Shown here one piece after another: positions 23,928 through 31,956 of a stretch of DNA of 64,000 bases. Numbering within the stretch: the stretch's first letter is position 1; each line of letters starts with the position of its first letter. This stretch comes from Pseudomonas sp. MH9.2 (lineage in GTDB: Bacteria > Pseudomonadota > Gammaproteobacteria > Pseudomonadales > Pseudomonadaceae), in the NCBI RefSeq assembly GCF_034353875.1, contig NZ_CP133784.1, positions 3,438,501-3,502,500 of the forward strand, in the 5' to 3' direction. The translations under genes were made by a program, and so were the position numbers. Below the pieces are notes generated by a model. That model made no database searches. It was not told where the DNA came from and worked only from the letters and a program-made list of their open reading frames with translations.

Positions 23928-24238
23928 TGGTGCGACTCCATAGGTGTGCGGTCATAAGTGGCGCGCAGGTCAGCGCCAGCAGCGCAGTAGCGGCCGGTGG
24001 GCGCGCAGCAGGAACGACACGCCATAAGGTGGTTGATGTATTGGTCGCGGGTATGGCGCCACTCAGGCGTTGCCATGGCGGAATTGGTGTAAGTGCGTGC
24101 CGGTAATTGGACTGGCCGCTCTGCGCGATTGACCAGCACCAGGCGTGGACGATCCGGGGAACGATTCGCCATGGTCGATTTGTCGGCGCCAGCGATGGTC
24201 GGCGGCATGTGATCGAGCAGGCTGGAAAGCAGGCTCAT
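23924..24238 (-). CDS. Small cysteine-containing protein of the element operon
   Basis: A 104-residue protein with a C-terminal HLMACRSCCAPTGRYCAAGADLR block, whose His and Cys residues could bind zinc. P4-like elements often encode small proteins with such an H-x-x-x-C-x-x-C...RYC-x-x-G-x-x-L-R segment. It overlaps both neighbours by four bases, so it is translated as part of the chain. Function unknown. Confidence 0.65.
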   Translation of the reverse strand: MSLLSSLLDHMPPTIAGADKSTMANRSPDRPRLVLVNRAERPVQLPARTYTNSAMATPEWRHTRDQYINHLMACRSCCAPTGRYCAAGADLRATYDRTPMESHQ

Positions 24239-24597
24239 GACGTCACCCGCCCCGGACTTTTAACAAGCACATGTTCCTGTGATTTCAAAAACACCGGCAA
24301 CAGTGGCAACAATGGCAACAGCCCCGTAAACCATGGCCTCCAGCCGTTGCCGATGCTGCCATTTTGTTGCCACTCGGTTTTTTGTGGCAACAGTGATAAC
24401 CAAAACAGGCAGTAGGCGAAGTCTCTTATATTGAAACTTAGGTGTGTGTTGCCAGTTGTTGCCACTTTTTTTATAGGGTGGCAACGGCTACAAGCCACGT
24501 TCCACAAGGCCGTTGCCGGTGTTGCCACTGTTGCCAGTGATTCTAGGTTCCTGTGAACTTGGGCAATCCGGGAAAGTGGTGTTTGGGTGCCATTCAT
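24235..24597 (-). CDS. Uncertain reading frame across the GGCAAC repeats
   Basis: A 120-residue frame with four-base overlaps to both neighbours, which speaks for translation. Its content is odd: repeats such as LLPLLPLLP and VATVATPATA come directly from the DNA repeat GTTGCC, and the rest has no recognisable fold. It may be a real but fast-changing gene, or a frame that happens to be open through a cis-acting repeat region. Confidence 0.35.
   Translation of the reverse strand: MNGTQTPLSRIAQVHRNLESLATVATPATALWNVACSRCHPIKKVATTGNTHLSFNIRDFAYCLFWLSLLPQKTEWQQNGSIGNGWRPWFTGLLPLLPLLPVFLKSQEHVLVKSPGRVTS
24296..24536. repeat. GGCAAC/GTTGCC repeat cluster C
   Basis: Twelve copies of GGCAAC or its complement: 24296, 24304, 24313, 24346, 24366, 24385, 24448, 24458, 24479, 24512, 24521, 24530. 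Both orientations occur; nine of the twelve extend to TGGCAAC/GTTGCCA. The cluster lies just behind the helicase gene, as crr does in P4, from memory. Confidence 0.7.
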
Positions 24598-26390
24598 ACG
24601 CCGCCACCCTCCATGTCCACGGCTTCTGGATCGACGACATACAGCCGGGCTTGGCCGCCACCAGGGAGACGATAGTTCTTCGTTTTCCGCTCGTTGTCAC
24701 GGCGCGCCAGAACGCCAGCTCCCTCCAGCGCTTTGACGACACGGCTCAGACCGTAGCCGGGCGCCGCCTCACCCAATGCCGACTTGTTGAACAGGTACAG
24801 CCGTTTACCCATGGACAACTCCCAGTACCCGGCCCGGTTGAACACCTTGGTGTCGGGCGTCTGGTCGTTCACGTCGGAGAATCGGCTACTGCCGTGCTTG
24901 TCGATGAAGTCCAGGATGCCAGCGAGGATCTGCCGGTCTTCGGCATTGCCACTGCCAACACGGCTCAGCCACTCGCCATAGAGCAACTGGCAGTCAGCAA
25001 GTGCGCTACCAGGCGTCCAGGGCAACAGGCCATAGGCGATAGCCATTTCCCCGGCCAGCGCAATGACGGCGAACCTGTCCGCTACCCGTCCGGCTTGAGC
25101 GTTGTCCTCGACGAAGCTGGCGCGTATACCGGCGAAGTCTTTCAGCAGGCCGGGCCGGTCATCGCTGGCGAGCAACTTTTCCACGAATGCCGATCCAATG
25201 TGCCCATGGTGTGCGGCGACAGCGACGGTCAGCAGGCGGTGAAAGTCGGCGCCCGCCAGGCCATGCAATTCGTCGAAAGCGCGGTGGGTGCGCGTACCGG
25301 CGTTCACGTCCACCATGCGCAACTCAGCGCCAGCGTGGGCCGCATTGCCGCCGATGGCCGCGTGTTCAGACAGGGAGCGTTCGCCGCTGGAGAGCGTCAG
25401 CAGGCGCCAACTCAGCTTGGCCCGACCTTCACGCTCACGGGTCATGGTGCCTTTACCCTGGCCGTTGGCGAGCGAGTACGCCATTTCCTGTACGCGCTTG
25501 GGGTCGGCTCGTTTGATTTCGTCCAGAGGCAACAGGGTGTCATTGCGGCCCGAGGCTTCAATCTCCAGCCCGCCCTTGGTCATGTCCCAGCTGGCGGCGA
25601 ATATGCCGGGGTCACCCCATACTGACGAACCGATCAGTTGCGCCAGTGACTTACCGCTGGAGCTGTCGCCCACCAGGTGGACGCCGCCACCCAATACGCC
25701 CACCAGACTCAGCAACGGGCCAGCCAGCGCGCAGCCAATCGCCAGCGTCAGTACCGGGTTGCCCTCACACTTGGCCGCAACTTCGGTTTTCCAGCTCTCC
25801 AGATCGCCACGGACGCTGAATAGGTTCTGTCCCTTGCCGCTGGCCTGATAACGCACCTTGTCACTGCCGATGGTGCGGCCCGGCAACACGAACGCGCCCG
25901 ACTCATGCCAGCCGGGGCGGCAAGTGGTTGCGAATACTTGGTCGGGGCGCTGGTCTAGGAGGTACTCCATGAACGCGCCACGTTTCTTGAGCGCGATAAT
26001 CACGCCCATCCCGAACAGTTGGCGCCTGGCGTCCTCACCACTGCCGCCGAACACTTCCATTGGGATAATCCATTCCTTGATGCCGTTCTCCGTCACCAGG
26101 CGCAGGAAGCGGCCTTCGCTGCCGTCGTCACTGTTGGTCGTCCGGGCCGCTACGGTCACGGGGCTGGATATCCATTCATCCGTGATGGGACGTTCGACGC
26201 CATCGTTATCGTCGTCGCTGTCATCTTGGCCAGCCACTCGCTTGAAGCCGTGCCGATACACGCCGGGGCGCAGCCTGCGGCCTTTCTCGTTCGTCACCCA
26301 GTGCTCATACACGGCCCAGCAAGGGCGCTCAGGCTTAACCATGGGTGCCTCGGGGCGCAGGTTGATGACGTTGTTTTCAGGCGATGCCAT
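24594..26390 (-). CDS. DUF927 helicase (C-terminal half of P4 alpha-type replication protein)
   Basis: A 598-residue protein. The DUF927 region starts around residue 80 and carries a Walker A motif GDSSSGKS in GVHLVGDSSSGKSLAQLIG, with the acidic LLPLDEIKRADP as probable Walker B. It corresponds to the helicase part of P4 alpha-like replication proteins; the primase part is the upstream gene. ATG 26390 overlaps that gene's stop by 14 bases, which keeps the two products together. It should unwind the element's origin. Confidence 0.8.
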   Translation of the reverse strand: MASPENNVINLRPEAPMVKPERPCWAVYEHWVTNEKGRRLRPGVYRHGFKRVAGQDDSDDDNDGVERPITDEWISSPVTVAARTTNSDDGSEGRFLRLVTENGIKEWIIPMEVFGGSGEDARRQLFGMGVIIALKKRGAFMEYLLDQRPDQVFATTCRPGWHESGAFVLPGRTIGSDKVRYQASGKGQNLFSVRGDLESWKTEVAAKCEGNPVLTLAIGCALAGPLLSLVGVLGGGVHLVGDSSSGKSLAQLIGSSVWGDPGIFAASWDMTKGGLEIEASGRNDTLLPLDEIKRADPKRVQEMAYSLANGQGKGTMTREREGRAKLSWRLLTLSSGERSLSEHAAIGGNAAHAGAELRMVDVNAGTRTHRAFDELHGLAGADFHRLLTVAVAAHHGHIGSAFVEKLLASDDRPGLLKDFAGIRASFVEDNAQAGRVADRFAVIALAGEMAIAYGLLPWTPGSALADCQLLYGEWLSRVGSGNAEDRQILAGILDFIDKHGSSRFSDVNDQTPDTKVFNRAGYWELSMGKRLYLFNKSALGEAAPGYGLSRVVKALEGAGVLARRDNERKTKNYRLPGGGQARLYVVDPEAVDMEGGGV

Positions 26391-27258
26391 GGGCTTTGCT
26401 CCATACGGCCAAATCATTGAAGTCGGTCAGCGTGTCGGGCGCATCGGCGGGCCATTCGGGAAAGGTCACCAGACAGCCAGCAAGAGCGGCGGCGGCATTG
26501 GCGGCGGCGCGCCCGGGGTTGCCGTCGGTACGCCTGTCGTCGTCACCGGCGATGATGATTTCTTGATTCGGGTACCGGGCACGAAGCGCCAGCGCCACCG
26601 GTTTGAGGTTGCCGGCGTTCATCGCGCAGGCGACGGTGTAGCCGCCGTCCTGATGGAGCGTTGCGCCAGTCGCCCAGCCCTCGCAGACACAAAGCGGACG
26701 ATTAGGGGTGATGGTGCCGAACGTGGAATAGCTGGCGTTGACCTTGCCGCCAGCGAGGAAGCGCTTGCCGCCGTCCGGGGTAATCCGTTGCAGGTTGACC
26801 AGCTGGCCGTTGGCGTAGAGCGGGACTAGCAGCTCGTCACCGCGCTGGCGCAGGCCGTGGCCACGTACACCCTTGGCGACCAGATACGCGTGGTCAGGGT
26901 CGGCTCGGCGGGCGTGACTCCACCAGCGACAAGCCCATTCGGCGGCGTTCTTCTGGCGCCGCCGGCGTTCGGCTTCGCGCTGGTGCCGGGCCTGCTCAAT
27001 GCGTTGGCGCACCTGCTCGGCTTCACGGGCGTCGACCGGCACACGGCTACACCAGGTGTTAGAGCCGCCAGACTTCCAACTGCCGAACGCGCCCGAGGCG
27101 ATAGCGTCCAGGTACAGGACAAGCCAACCATTGAGGGTGCCGGGTTTATCGCCGGGGACGTGGAAACGGTGAATCTGCCCATCAGGCACGGGCAGGAAGT
27201 CGAGCGGCCCAAAAACCGACTGGAGCGCATCACGGAAAAGGAGCGTCACGTCACTCAT
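26377..27258 (-). CDS. TOPRIM-domain primase (N-terminal half of P4 alpha-type replication protein)
   Basis: A 293-residue protein with a TOPRIM domain in the C-terminal half: the catalytic glutamate in LCVCEGWATGATLH and the DxD cluster in IIIAGDDDRRTDGNPGRAAA. The middle is a highly charged helix (AEQVRQRIEQARHQREAERRRRQ). No CHC2 zinc finger is obvious, as in the TOPRIM/DUF7146-type primases of P4-like islands. It primes element replication together with the DUF927 helicase. It overlaps the preceding gene by eight bases. Confidence 0.85.
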   Translation of the reverse strand: MSDVTLLFRDALQSVFGPLDFLPVPDGQIHRFHVPGDKPGTLNGWLVLYLDAIASGAFGSWKSGGSNTWCSRVPVDAREAEQVRQRIEQARHQREAERRRRQKNAAEWACRWWSHARRADPDHAYLVAKGVRGHGLRQRGDELLVPLYANGQLVNLQRITPDGGKRFLAGGKVNASYSTFGTITPNRPLCVCEGWATGATLHQDGGYTVACAMNAGNLKPVALALRARYPNQEIIIAGDDDRRTDGNPGRAAANAAAALAGCLVTFPEWPADAPDTLTDFNDLAVWSKAHGIA

Positions 27259-27538
27259 GATTCACCTCCAGGCGATCAGCGCCAGCAAAGGCCCGGACTA
27301 CTTGCCCGTTATTCACGGCGTGCCAGTAAGTCAGATCGTCCAGCGAATCAATGAGGCAGGCCGTCACTACGGCGTCGGCACTGCGCATCACGACACGCCC
27401 ACACTCTGCGTCGGCCTGGCTCAAGAACGGCCCCAGCAAAGCCTTGGGCGCTTTCGGATGCGTGACGTAAAACAGTTCGGCGACTTTCTTCGGGCAAGCC
27501 GGTAGCGCACCCACTGTGTTGCAGGTTTGGTTATTCAT
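27251..27538 (-). CDS. Hypothetical protein of the element operon
   Basis: A 95-residue soluble protein. It contains VAELFYVTHPKAPKALLGPF and DDLTYWHAVNNGQVVRAF; no family is recognised. It sits immediately before the primase gene and overlaps it, so its product is probably made in step with the replication proteins. Confidence 0.6.
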   Translation of the reverse strand: MNNQTCNTVGALPACPKKVAELFYVTHPKAPKALLGPFLSQADAECGRVVMRSADAVVTACLIDSLDDLTYWHAVNNGQVVRAFAGADRLEVNHE

Positions 27539-27544
27539 GGTGGG

Positions 27545-27823
27545 TTAAGCCTCTACGGGGTCAGGGCTATCGAACTGCAATGTGGCCCACAGCGCGTCAA
27601 TGATCGCCTTAGCGCTCTCTATGGTGTGATAGGCCATCCAGGCTTGATTGCCCTTGAGCGGCGTCCCCATACCGGCAAGCTCGATGCTGTCAGCGACGCA
27701 AGACAGGAGGTCGGACGCTTTGTTTAGCGCGAACTCAGCATTAATACCGGGGGTAACGCTGAAGATTTTTTGACTGCCAATCTCTGAGAATCCTTCCTCG
27801 GTAGTAATCAGCGGCTTAATCAC
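27545..27823 (-). CDS. DUF3077-like small protein
   Basis: A 92-residue helical protein. The pattern FSVTPGINAEFALNKASDLLSCVADSIELAG...AWMAYHTIESAKAIIDALW resembles the Pseudomonas DUF3077 family, of unknown function. Its start overlaps the stop of the preceding gene by four bases. I am moderately sure of the family. Confidence 0.6.
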   Translation of the reverse strand: MIKPLITTEEGFSEIGSQKIFSVTPGINAEFALNKASDLLSCVADSIELAGMGTPLKGNQAWMAYHTIESAKAIIDALWATLQFDSPDPVEA

Positions 27824-28047
27824 AGATCACCCCCATTCGACTCAATCACGCCTTCGAGCAGTTCGGCCCAGGCCATGGCGGTGTGCTGGGCGAACGTCGC
27901 CAGAACTTTCGACGCAAGCGGCTGCGTGGTTGGCGCGGCAATCACTGAGAGAGCCAGTGCGAGCATGACAAGAATTTCTTGCACGTCGCGCAGATCGTCG
28001 AGGGGGCTATCGACGGGCGATGCGGCGGATTGGATAGGGCAGGTCAT
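27820..28047 (-). CDS. Small hypothetical protein of the element operon
   Basis: A 75-residue, mostly helical protein (RDVQEILVMLALALSVIAAPTTQPLASKVLATFAQHTAMAWAELL). The hydrophobic stretch may be a membrane helix or a buried amphipathic one. It overlaps both neighbours by four bases. No family recognised. Confidence 0.55.
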   Translation of the reverse strand: MTCPIQSAASPVDSPLDDLRDVQEILVMLALALSVIAAPTTQPLASKVLATFAQHTAMAWAELLEGVIESNGGDL

Positions 28048-28526
28048 GCGGCACCGCCTACAGCTTCCAGGCTGCGGGCTTGTTCCATGTGGGCGTTGTA
28101 GCGTTTCAAGCGAACGGAGAGGGATGAGTCGGCATGAAGTGCGGCGATTGCCATAGCGCGGTGCGCGGCGGCTTTACCGGATGTTGCGGACGGATTTTGA
28201 GTGCGGGAGAACTGCATAGTTACGGCTCCAATTTCATTTTTGGAGCTGCCACGGATCGTCGCCAAACGATTTAAGGGTGACAGCTGTGCGCAGGTTGGCG
28301 AACCGGGGAAATTGAAACCCGGCAGACCCGAAGATCTCCCACGCACAGCCGTCATAGAGCGAAATTGCAGACAAACAAAAGGCGCCTGCTTTCGGATCAT
28401 AGACGCCTGTGCGTCAATTTCATTTCCGGGTCGCCAAACCCGAGTCGCTGATTTTGCAGCGACGGGCGCACCATACCGCCGATGTGCGAACTTGGCAACA
28501 CTCGGGAATGATTGAGTGGTGTTCAT
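28044..28526 (-). CDS. Ash-family-like protein
   Basis: A 160-residue frame whose composition and blocks (MNTTQSFPSVAKFAHRRYGAPVAAKS near the start; serine- and proline-rich middle) resemble Ash-family proteins of P4-like elements. Its ATG overlaps the Rha stop and its stop region overlaps the next gene, both by four bases. A second start at 28217, with GGAG eight bases upstream, would give a 57-residue helical product (MQFSRTQNPSATSGKAAAH...). In P4 the corresponding leader also encodes the CI immunity RNA, so this segment may be bifunctional. Confidence 0.55.
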   Translation of the reverse strand: MNTTQSFPSVAKFAHRRYGAPVAAKSATRVWRPGNEIDAQASMIRKQAPFVCLQFRSMTAVRGRSSGLPGFNFPGSPTCAQLSPLNRLATIRGSSKNEIGAVTMQFSRTQNPSATSGKAAAHRAMAIAALHADSSLSVRLKRYNAHMEQARSLEAVGGAA

Positions 28527-29044
28527 GGGCGCCCCTCTTCCAGTGCGAGGGGCAGCTTCAGTTGCTCCCTCAAGTGGGCGACGTGCTGATGCATGCCTGG
28601 CTTGTCATAGCGCCAATGAGCCAGCCGACTACCGCTCTGGCTCGCCTCCTTCTTGCGAGCCTCCAGCGTCTGGCAGGCGTGCCCGTAACGGGCTTCACGG
28701 AATGCCATTATCAGACTCGACTTCAGCTCCACGACGCGATCAGTGTTGCGAGACAGCGCCAGTAGGAAGAACGCTTGATCCTCGTTCAGCAGGGAAAACT
28801 TCATGTGCTTAACGCCGCGAGACTCCAGCGTTTTCACTGCCTCCGTTTGAAACGGAACAAGCCCAAACTCTTTGAACTTACCAAGGTAACGCTCGATCAG
28901 TTCCATGGTGTTCTTGTGTTGATTGCCCGTCTGCTCGGCCAGCAAACGGCTATCTATGCGTAGCTCACCCTTGTATTGGATCAGGGTAACGTGTGATTTC
29001 CCCACATTACTTTCGTCCATTGGCTTGATGATCTTGGCTGTCAT
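28523..29044 (-). CDS. rha: Rha-family phage regulatory protein
   Basis: A 173-residue protein with the Rha (pRha) domain: SRLLAEQTGNQHKNTMELIERYLGKFKEFG, the KHMKFSLLNEDQAFFLLALSRNT block and VVELKSSLIMAFREARYG, then a charged C-terminal tail. Rha proteins are found in temperate phages, where they affect growth in hosts lacking IHF; the mechanism is not settled. It overlaps its neighbours by four bases on both sides. Here it would take part in controlling the element's operon. Confidence 0.85.
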   Translation of the reverse strand: MTAKIIKPMDESNVGKSHVTLIQYKGELRIDSRLLAEQTGNQHKNTMELIERYLGKFKEFGLVPFQTEAVKTLESRGVKHMKFSLLNEDQAFFLLALSRNTDRVVELKSSLIMAFREARYGHACQTLEARKKEASQSGSRLAHWRYDKPGMHQHVAHLREQLKLPLALEEGRP

Positions 29045-29394
29045 TCCGCCACCTTCTGGCGTTGCTTCAAGGGCTTGCCTAGCATCAGCAACACGTTGAC
29101 GGCGCGGCGGCGCTCACTGTCTGGCAGGGTGTAGCGCGTGACGGTGCAAGGTTCGCCCCAGTGGTTAGGCACGCGTTCAAGCTGGCGCTCGAATTTCAGG
29201 CCGTAGCCATTCGCCAAGCTGCTGATGGTCGAATGTAGGCAGTGGTCGCCCAGGTGTTCGGCTTCAAACCGGATCAGGCTACCGTCATACAGCATGTGTT
29301 CCAGTACGCGGGCGATCTTGCTCGGTGCTTTGGGGGTGGTAATATCGCCATGCGAGGGGCTGGTCGGCTGGTAAAGAGGCTGGTCTTTTTTCAT
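29041..29394 (-). CDS. Hypothetical protein, possible winged helix
   Basis: A 117-residue protein from ATG 29394, one base after the alpA stop. The segment SKIARVLEHMLYDGSLIRFEAEHLGDHCLHSTISSLANGYGLKFERQLERV has the spacing of a winged helix-turn-helix as in many phage replication or regulation proteins. Family not named. It lies between alpA and rha in the leading part of the operon. Confidence 0.65.
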   Translation of the reverse strand: MKKDQPLYQPTSPSHGDITTPKAPSKIARVLEHMLYDGSLIRFEAEHLGDHCLHSTISSLANGYGLKFERQLERVPNHWGEPCTVTRYTLPDSERRRAVNVLLMLGKPLKQRQKVAE

Positions 29395-29395
29395 G

Positions 29396-29656
29396 TCAGG
29401 CCACCGCTCGGCTTTCGGCGATGCGGTCATTCATCCATCCGTAAATTTCAGCCTCGACCCACACTACGCACTTCGGCCCCAGTACGACCTGTTTTGGGAA
29501 GTTGTCGGCGGCGATGCGGCGGTAAATCTCGGTACAGGAAAGGCCGGTGATGCTTTCCACTTTCTGGCGCTTGATGAACTGGATTGCTGGTTTATCACCA
29601 GCGACCAGAACGGCCTGTTCGGTTTGTTTGCGGATAGGGTGGGTAGTGGCTGTCAT
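29396..29656 (-). CDS. alpA: AlpA-family transcriptional regulator
   Basis: An 86-residue protein with the MerR-like winged helix of the AlpA/excisionase family (ESITGLSCTEIYRRIAADNFPKQVVLGPKCVVWVEAEIYGWM). In P4-like elements such proteins activate the integrase or act as directionality factors. It is the first gene of the minus-strand operon. Directly upstream are two perfect TTGCAATTGCAA palindromes. Confidence 0.8.
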   Translation of the reverse strand: MTATTHPIRKQTEQAVLVAGDKPAIQFIKRQKVESITGLSCTEIYRRIAADNFPKQVVLGPKCVVWVEAEIYGWMNDRIAESRAVA

Positions 29657-29726
29657 CGTCTAGTCGCTCCAGGGCGGTTTGGGTAATCGACGATGGCAAT
29701 GCTGGGGTGGCGTGATCGAAGAGTCA

Positions 29727-29759
29727 TTGCAATTGCAAAAAACAGATTTGCAATTGCAA
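29727..29759. promoter_or_regulatory. Paired palindromic operators upstream of alpA
   Basis: TTGCAATTGCAA at 29727-29738 and 29748-29759, centres 21 bp apart (two helical turns), with a half site ATTGCAA at 29774-29780. They lie 70-105 bp before the alpA start, where the operon promoter should be. Confidence 0.75.
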
Positions 29760-29829
29760 ATCGTGGGCTTGTGATTGCAAAACAAATCAGGCGCAGCGCA
29801 AATCAGTTTCGATGCGGCGGGAAGGGACC

Positions 29830-30627
29830 TTAAACGCGGGACCTCGCGGCTAACTCGGCTTGTTCGGCAAACTTTTTGGAGTCAGCCAAAAGGTGCTTGA
29901 TAGTGGTTTCACCTGCGCCATGCCAGCCCTTATCGACTATTTCGGCCACGATTGTTTCTTGTGTATGGTTGGATCGAGATGAGTTGATGATGTAATCACA
30001 CATGCCTGCAATCACTAGGTATGCGGATTTCTTCGGTGACTCAGACGCTTGCGCAGATATGTCATGGAGTCTCGATATCTCACATCTGAGATCGCCAATT
30101 TCTGCGATGGCACCCTGTAACTCTAGCTGGACCTGCTCTTTTCCCCGTCTATGGTTCTCGGCTGCTGTCTTGAACTTTTCGACTTCTGTTGCCGTTGCGG
30201 CCAGCTCATCAGCATTGATCGTGTCGCCCAGAGCCTCTACATGAAAATTTTGGAATGCTAGCGAGTAATCATCTACGTTTGCCGCGGTGAACCATTTTAG
30301 CTGCTCTTTGGTATTCCTCCCGTCCTGTCCAAATACCATCACCTCGCCTTGCAAGCACAGGCACGCCCCTTGAAGACCTGGCTTCAGCGTCAAAATTTCC
30401 GGGTTATCCAGGCGATGGTAGCCAGAAGCGGCCACGTCTCTATCCCAGTCATCGTCGTCAGTACCAAAACACCCCATGCCAACATTGATAAAAACCTCAA
30501 TGCTGCGAGCAGCGCAATAGCAGAGAACGATGTCCTCTGTGACTTTGGCGCCGGTAATGATGCGCAGATAGTCGGCTGTCTGGCTTAGATTGAGCCATGG
30601 CAGGCTTTTATAAATCTTGCGCATCAT
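29830..30627 (-). CDS. Hypothetical protein with coiled coil
   Basis: A 265-residue protein from ATG 30627 (MMRKIYKSLPWLNLSQTADYLRIITGAKVTEDIVL); an earlier in-frame start at 30726 would add a hydrophobic 33-residue segment and no ribosome site decides. The first half reads like a DNA-binding or adaptor domain seen in Pseudomonas island proteins; residues 145-195 form a probable coiled coil (TEVEKFKTAAENHRRGKEQVQLELQGAIAE), and the C-terminus is helical. Family not recognised. It lies between integrase and alpA. Confidence 0.6.
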   Translation of the reverse strand: MMRKIYKSLPWLNLSQTADYLRIITGAKVTEDIVLCYCAARSIEVFINVGMGCFGTDDDDWDRDVAASGYHRLDNPEILTLKPGLQGACLCLQGEVMVFGQDGRNTKEQLKWFTAANVDDYSLAFQNFHVEALGDTINADELAATATEVEKFKTAAENHRRGKEQVQLELQGAIAEIGDLRCEISRLHDISAQASESPKKSAYLVIAGMCDYIINSSRSNHTQETIVAEIVDKGWHGAGETTIKHLLADSKKFAEQAELAARSRV

Positions 30628-30750
30628 GGGAGCTAACCGATTAGTAGGGCTGTATGGGCATACATGAGTTGCTAATAGCAACATGCTACCAACAAAGCCC
30701 CACGACAACCAACCAATGGTCAGCACTTGCGGATATCTTGCGCTTAGGTG

Positions 30751-31956
30751 CTAAGCCTTTCGCTTGATGCTCACCACGTTGGCGCCAACGCACACGGCGT
30801 CGATTGAGTCAGCCCAGGCTTGCATCATTTCCCGGCGCTGCTCGACATAGGCCGCATGGTTGTAGGTGCCGCGTATCTCGTCGCTGTCACCGTGAGCAAG
30901 CTGGCGCTCGATCCAATCCTTGTTGTACCCGCGCCCGTTCAACTCGGTGCTGAGCAGGTGGCGGAACCCGTGCCCTGTCTGTCGTCCTTCGTACCCGGAC
31001 AACCGTAAAGCCTTGTTGATGGTGTTCTCGCTCATGGGGCGCTCAGGATTGGCGCCAGCAAAGACCAGTGAGTAACGCCCGGTGATTTCGTGGAGCTGGC
31101 GCAGGATGGCGACGGCTTGGCGGGGCAGGGTGACGATATGCGGGCGGCGGGCTTTCATGCGCTCTTTCGGAATCGTCCAGGTCGCGGTGTCTAGGTCGAA
31201 CTCAGACCACGGCGCTTGGCGTAACTCACCAGGGCGAACCGCCGTCAGCGTCAACAGTCGGACGGCGTGCTTGGTCAGGGTATGAATGTTCGCGGCTTCG
31301 ACCTTGCCCAGTAGTTCGGGCAATTCGGCAAAGGTGACGTGCGGGTGATGGCGAACGGTTTTGGCTGGCGCAGCGACCACGTTTAAATCGGTGGCCGGAT
31401 TTACCTCCACGACGCCCCTTGCCAAGCCGTATCGGAATATCTGGTGTAGCCATTGGCGGATCTTGCCAGCGGCATTCAACGTGCCCCGCGCCTCAACCGT
31501 GCGCACCAGTTCCACCAGTTCGGGCCGAGTGATGGATTTTATCGGGCGGGCGCCGATGCCTGGGATGATGTCGTTGTCCAAATACAGTTTGGCCTTGTAG
31601 GCGGTGGCCTCTGCCCATCGTGGCGAGTTGTAGTCGTACCATTCCCGCGCTAGCGTCTCGAAAGTCAGCCCATCGACCTTCTGTGCGACCTTGGCGGCTT
31701 TCTTCTGTTCTCCGGGGTCGGTGCCTTCGGCTAGTTGCTGACGTGCTTCGTCGCGGCGCTGGCGGGCTTGTGAAAGGGTGATCGCCGGATATGCGCCGAA
31801 GGCTAGTTTCTTTTCTTTGCCCGCTACCCGGTACTTGAGCCGCCACAGCTTGGAGCCGTTCGGGGTTATCTCCAGGTACAGCCCTTGCGCGTCGCTCAGC
31901 TTGTATGGCTTTTCTTTGGACTTGGCGGTTTTGATGGCACTGTCAGTAAGCGGCAT
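30751..31956 (-). CDS. int: P4-type tyrosine integrase
   Basis: A 401-residue integrase (numbers below count from the optional GTG 31965). The N-terminal DUF4102 arm-binding domain (LTDSAIKTAKSKEKPYKLSD) is followed by the core-binding domain and a catalytic domain with R244 (TAVRPGELR), H332 and R335 (GHGFRHLLST), H358 (QLAHGDSDE) and probable nucleophile Y368 (RGTYNHAAY). All key residues are present. ATG 31956 is favoured by GGAGGG nine bases upstream. It recombines att sites in the 3' end of tRNA-Phe, which lies 0.6 kb to the right. Confidence 0.9.
   Translation of the reverse strand: MPLTDSAIKTAKSKEKPYKLSDAQGLYLEITPNGSKLWRLKYRVAGKEKKLAFGAYPAITLSQARQRRDEARQQLAEGTDPGEQKKAAKVAQKVDGLTFETLAREWYDYNSPRWAEATAYKAKLYLDNDIIPGIGARPIKSITRPELVELVRTVEARGTLNAAGKIRQWLHQIFRYGLARGVVEVNPATDLNVVAAPAKTVRHHPHVTFAELPELLGKVEAANIHTLTKHAVRLLTLTAVRPGELRQAPWSEFDLDTATWTIPKERMKARRPHIVTLPRQAVAILRQLHEITGRYSLVFAGANPERPMSENTINKALRLSGYEGRQTGHGFRHLLSTELNGRGYNKDWIERQLAHGDSDEIRGTYNHAAYVEQRREMMQAWADSIDAVCVGANVVSIKRKA

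Noticed and set aside
24290..24540. CRISPR array suspected from the dense short repeats
   Set aside because: Units are only 6-7 bases, in both orientations and with irregular spacing; no cas genes. Iteron-type repeats fit better.
24513..25625. 370-codon plus-strand frame inside the helicase gene
   Set aside because: Opposite a clear DUF927 helicase with Walker motif; composition is that of an antisense shadow.
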